Positions 56,300-64,000 of a DNA stretch of 64,000 nucleotides are shown here, in pieces. The translations under genes were made by a program, and so were the position numbers. Position 1 is the stretch's first letter. Each line of letters starts with the position of its first letter. The notes under the pieces are model-generated. The model worked only from the letters and a program-made list of their open reading frames with translations, made no database searches and was not told the DNA's origin. This DNA is from Nocardioides sp. PD653-B2 (GTDB lineage: Bacteria > Actinomycetota > Actinomycetes > Propionibacteriales > Nocardioidaceae): contig NZ_BDJE01000011.1 in NCBI RefSeq assembly GCF_002117935.1, positions 187,224-251,223 of the forward strand, in the 5' to 3' direction.

Positions 56300-56401
56300 T
56301 CTTCATTGCGTCTGCCCTCAAATGCTCTTCAGCCTGCCCGGTGGCTGATTTTGTGGTGGGTCGACAGCTGATTCGCAAGCGTTCCCGTCGAAGGACACCT
56401 C

Positions 56402-59908
<3,507 letters not shown>

Positions 59909-59920
59909 GGTGTCGCCGGC

Positions 59921-59961
59921 GGTGGTTTCGAGACGGTCGCAGAGCGACCTCCTCAACCACC
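59921..59961. repeat. Imperfect palindromic repeat between rpoB and rpoC
   Basis: GGTGGTT, TCGAGAC, GGTCGC, AGA, GCGACC, TCCTC and AACCACC in order, so the outer and inner arms pair and the part between is bulged. GTTTCGAGAC is found again at the window's right edge (63989-63998), which suggests a dispersed family. It lies 13 bases after the rpoB stop. Confidence 0.6.
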
Positions 59962-60020
59962 GTCGGCACCCTCGGTCCACTCAGCTTTTGACTCAGAACT
60001 AACGAAGGACAACAGCCATC

Positions 60021-63896
<3,876 letters not shown>

Positions 63897-63918
63897 CGCG
63901 TCTCGACACCAAGTCGTA

Positions 63919-63956
63919 CGAAGGCCCACCGCTCCAGACGGAGTGGTGGGCCTTCG
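63919..63956 (+). terminator. Terminator after rpoC
   Basis: 17-bp stem from CGAAGGCCCACCGCTCC with the loop AGAC and one G-U pair, followed by GCTTT. It lies 22 bases after the rpoC stop. Confidence 0.85.
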
Positions 63957-63985
63957 GCTTTGGTGACGAGGGCAGGTCTGCTGCG

Positions 63986-64000
63986 GGGGTTTCGAGACAG
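63986..64000. repeat. Partial copy of the GTTTCGAGAC repeat at the window edge
   Basis: GGGGTTTCGAGACAG at the end of the window matches the left arm of the repeat between rpoB and rpoC. The rest is cut off. Confidence 0.45.

Overview
The window is high-GC actinobacterial chromosome. Gene order (rpmG-hadAB, tRNA-Trp-secE-nusG-rplKA-rplJL-rpoBC), frequent GTG starts, one likely TTG start, many leaderless-looking promoters (TANNNT six or seven bases before the start codon) and protein sequences closest in style to Nocardioides and relatives suggest a member of the Nocardioidaceae. The genus is inference from synteny and style; no rRNA is present. Coding density is very high and no transposase, integrase, prophage or CRISPR array is visible.

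Layout. 1-3.2 kb: sulfate ABC transporter (binding protein tail, cysT, cysW, cysA). 3.2-6.5 kb: yajQ, tRNA-Tyr, a metallophosphoesterase, a lipoprotein and a deazaflavin-type nitroreductase. 6.6-15.7 kb: a complete glycolate utilisation operon (malate synthase G, GlcG-like protein, GlcD, GlcE, GlcF, a lactate/glycolate permease and an IclR regulator). 15.7-20.5 kb: aromatic catabolism centred on homogentisate (FAD hydroxylase, fumarylacetoacetase, an uncharacterised 283-residue protein, and divergent homogentisate dioxygenase). 20.5-25.7 kb: a membrane protein, a molybdopterin oxidoreductase of the FdhF/YdeP type, a pirin, a 32-nt two-armed repeat array and 3-methyladenine glycosylase. 25.7-31.4 kb: Entner-Doudoroff genes zwf-edd-eda (eda carries a one-base frameshift) divergent from a ROK regulator, then a DoxX protein. 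31.4-33.7 kb: amidase and thioesterase.

33.6-64 kb is the conserved informational block: tRNA-Thr, tRNA-Met, rpmG, a lipoprotein, hadA-hadB-murB, two DUF4190-like proteins, adenosine deaminase, aspartate aminotransferase, tRNA-Trp, secE, nusG, rplK, rplA, rplJ, rplL, then a complete mce lipid-import operon (MceG ATPase, two YrbE permeases, MceA-F, one Mce-associated protein and one J-domain-like membrane protein), then rpoB and rpoC with a terminator.

The most notable items are the uncharacterised protein in a homogentisate cluster that lacks a visible maleylacetoacetate isomerase; the Mce-associated protein with a degenerate J-like domain; the whole mce operon lodged between rplL and rpoB; the matched TCCAAAGT sites in the divergent zwf/ROK promoters; the eda frameshift just after the catalytic lysine; and several repeat and terminator families that recur in the window.
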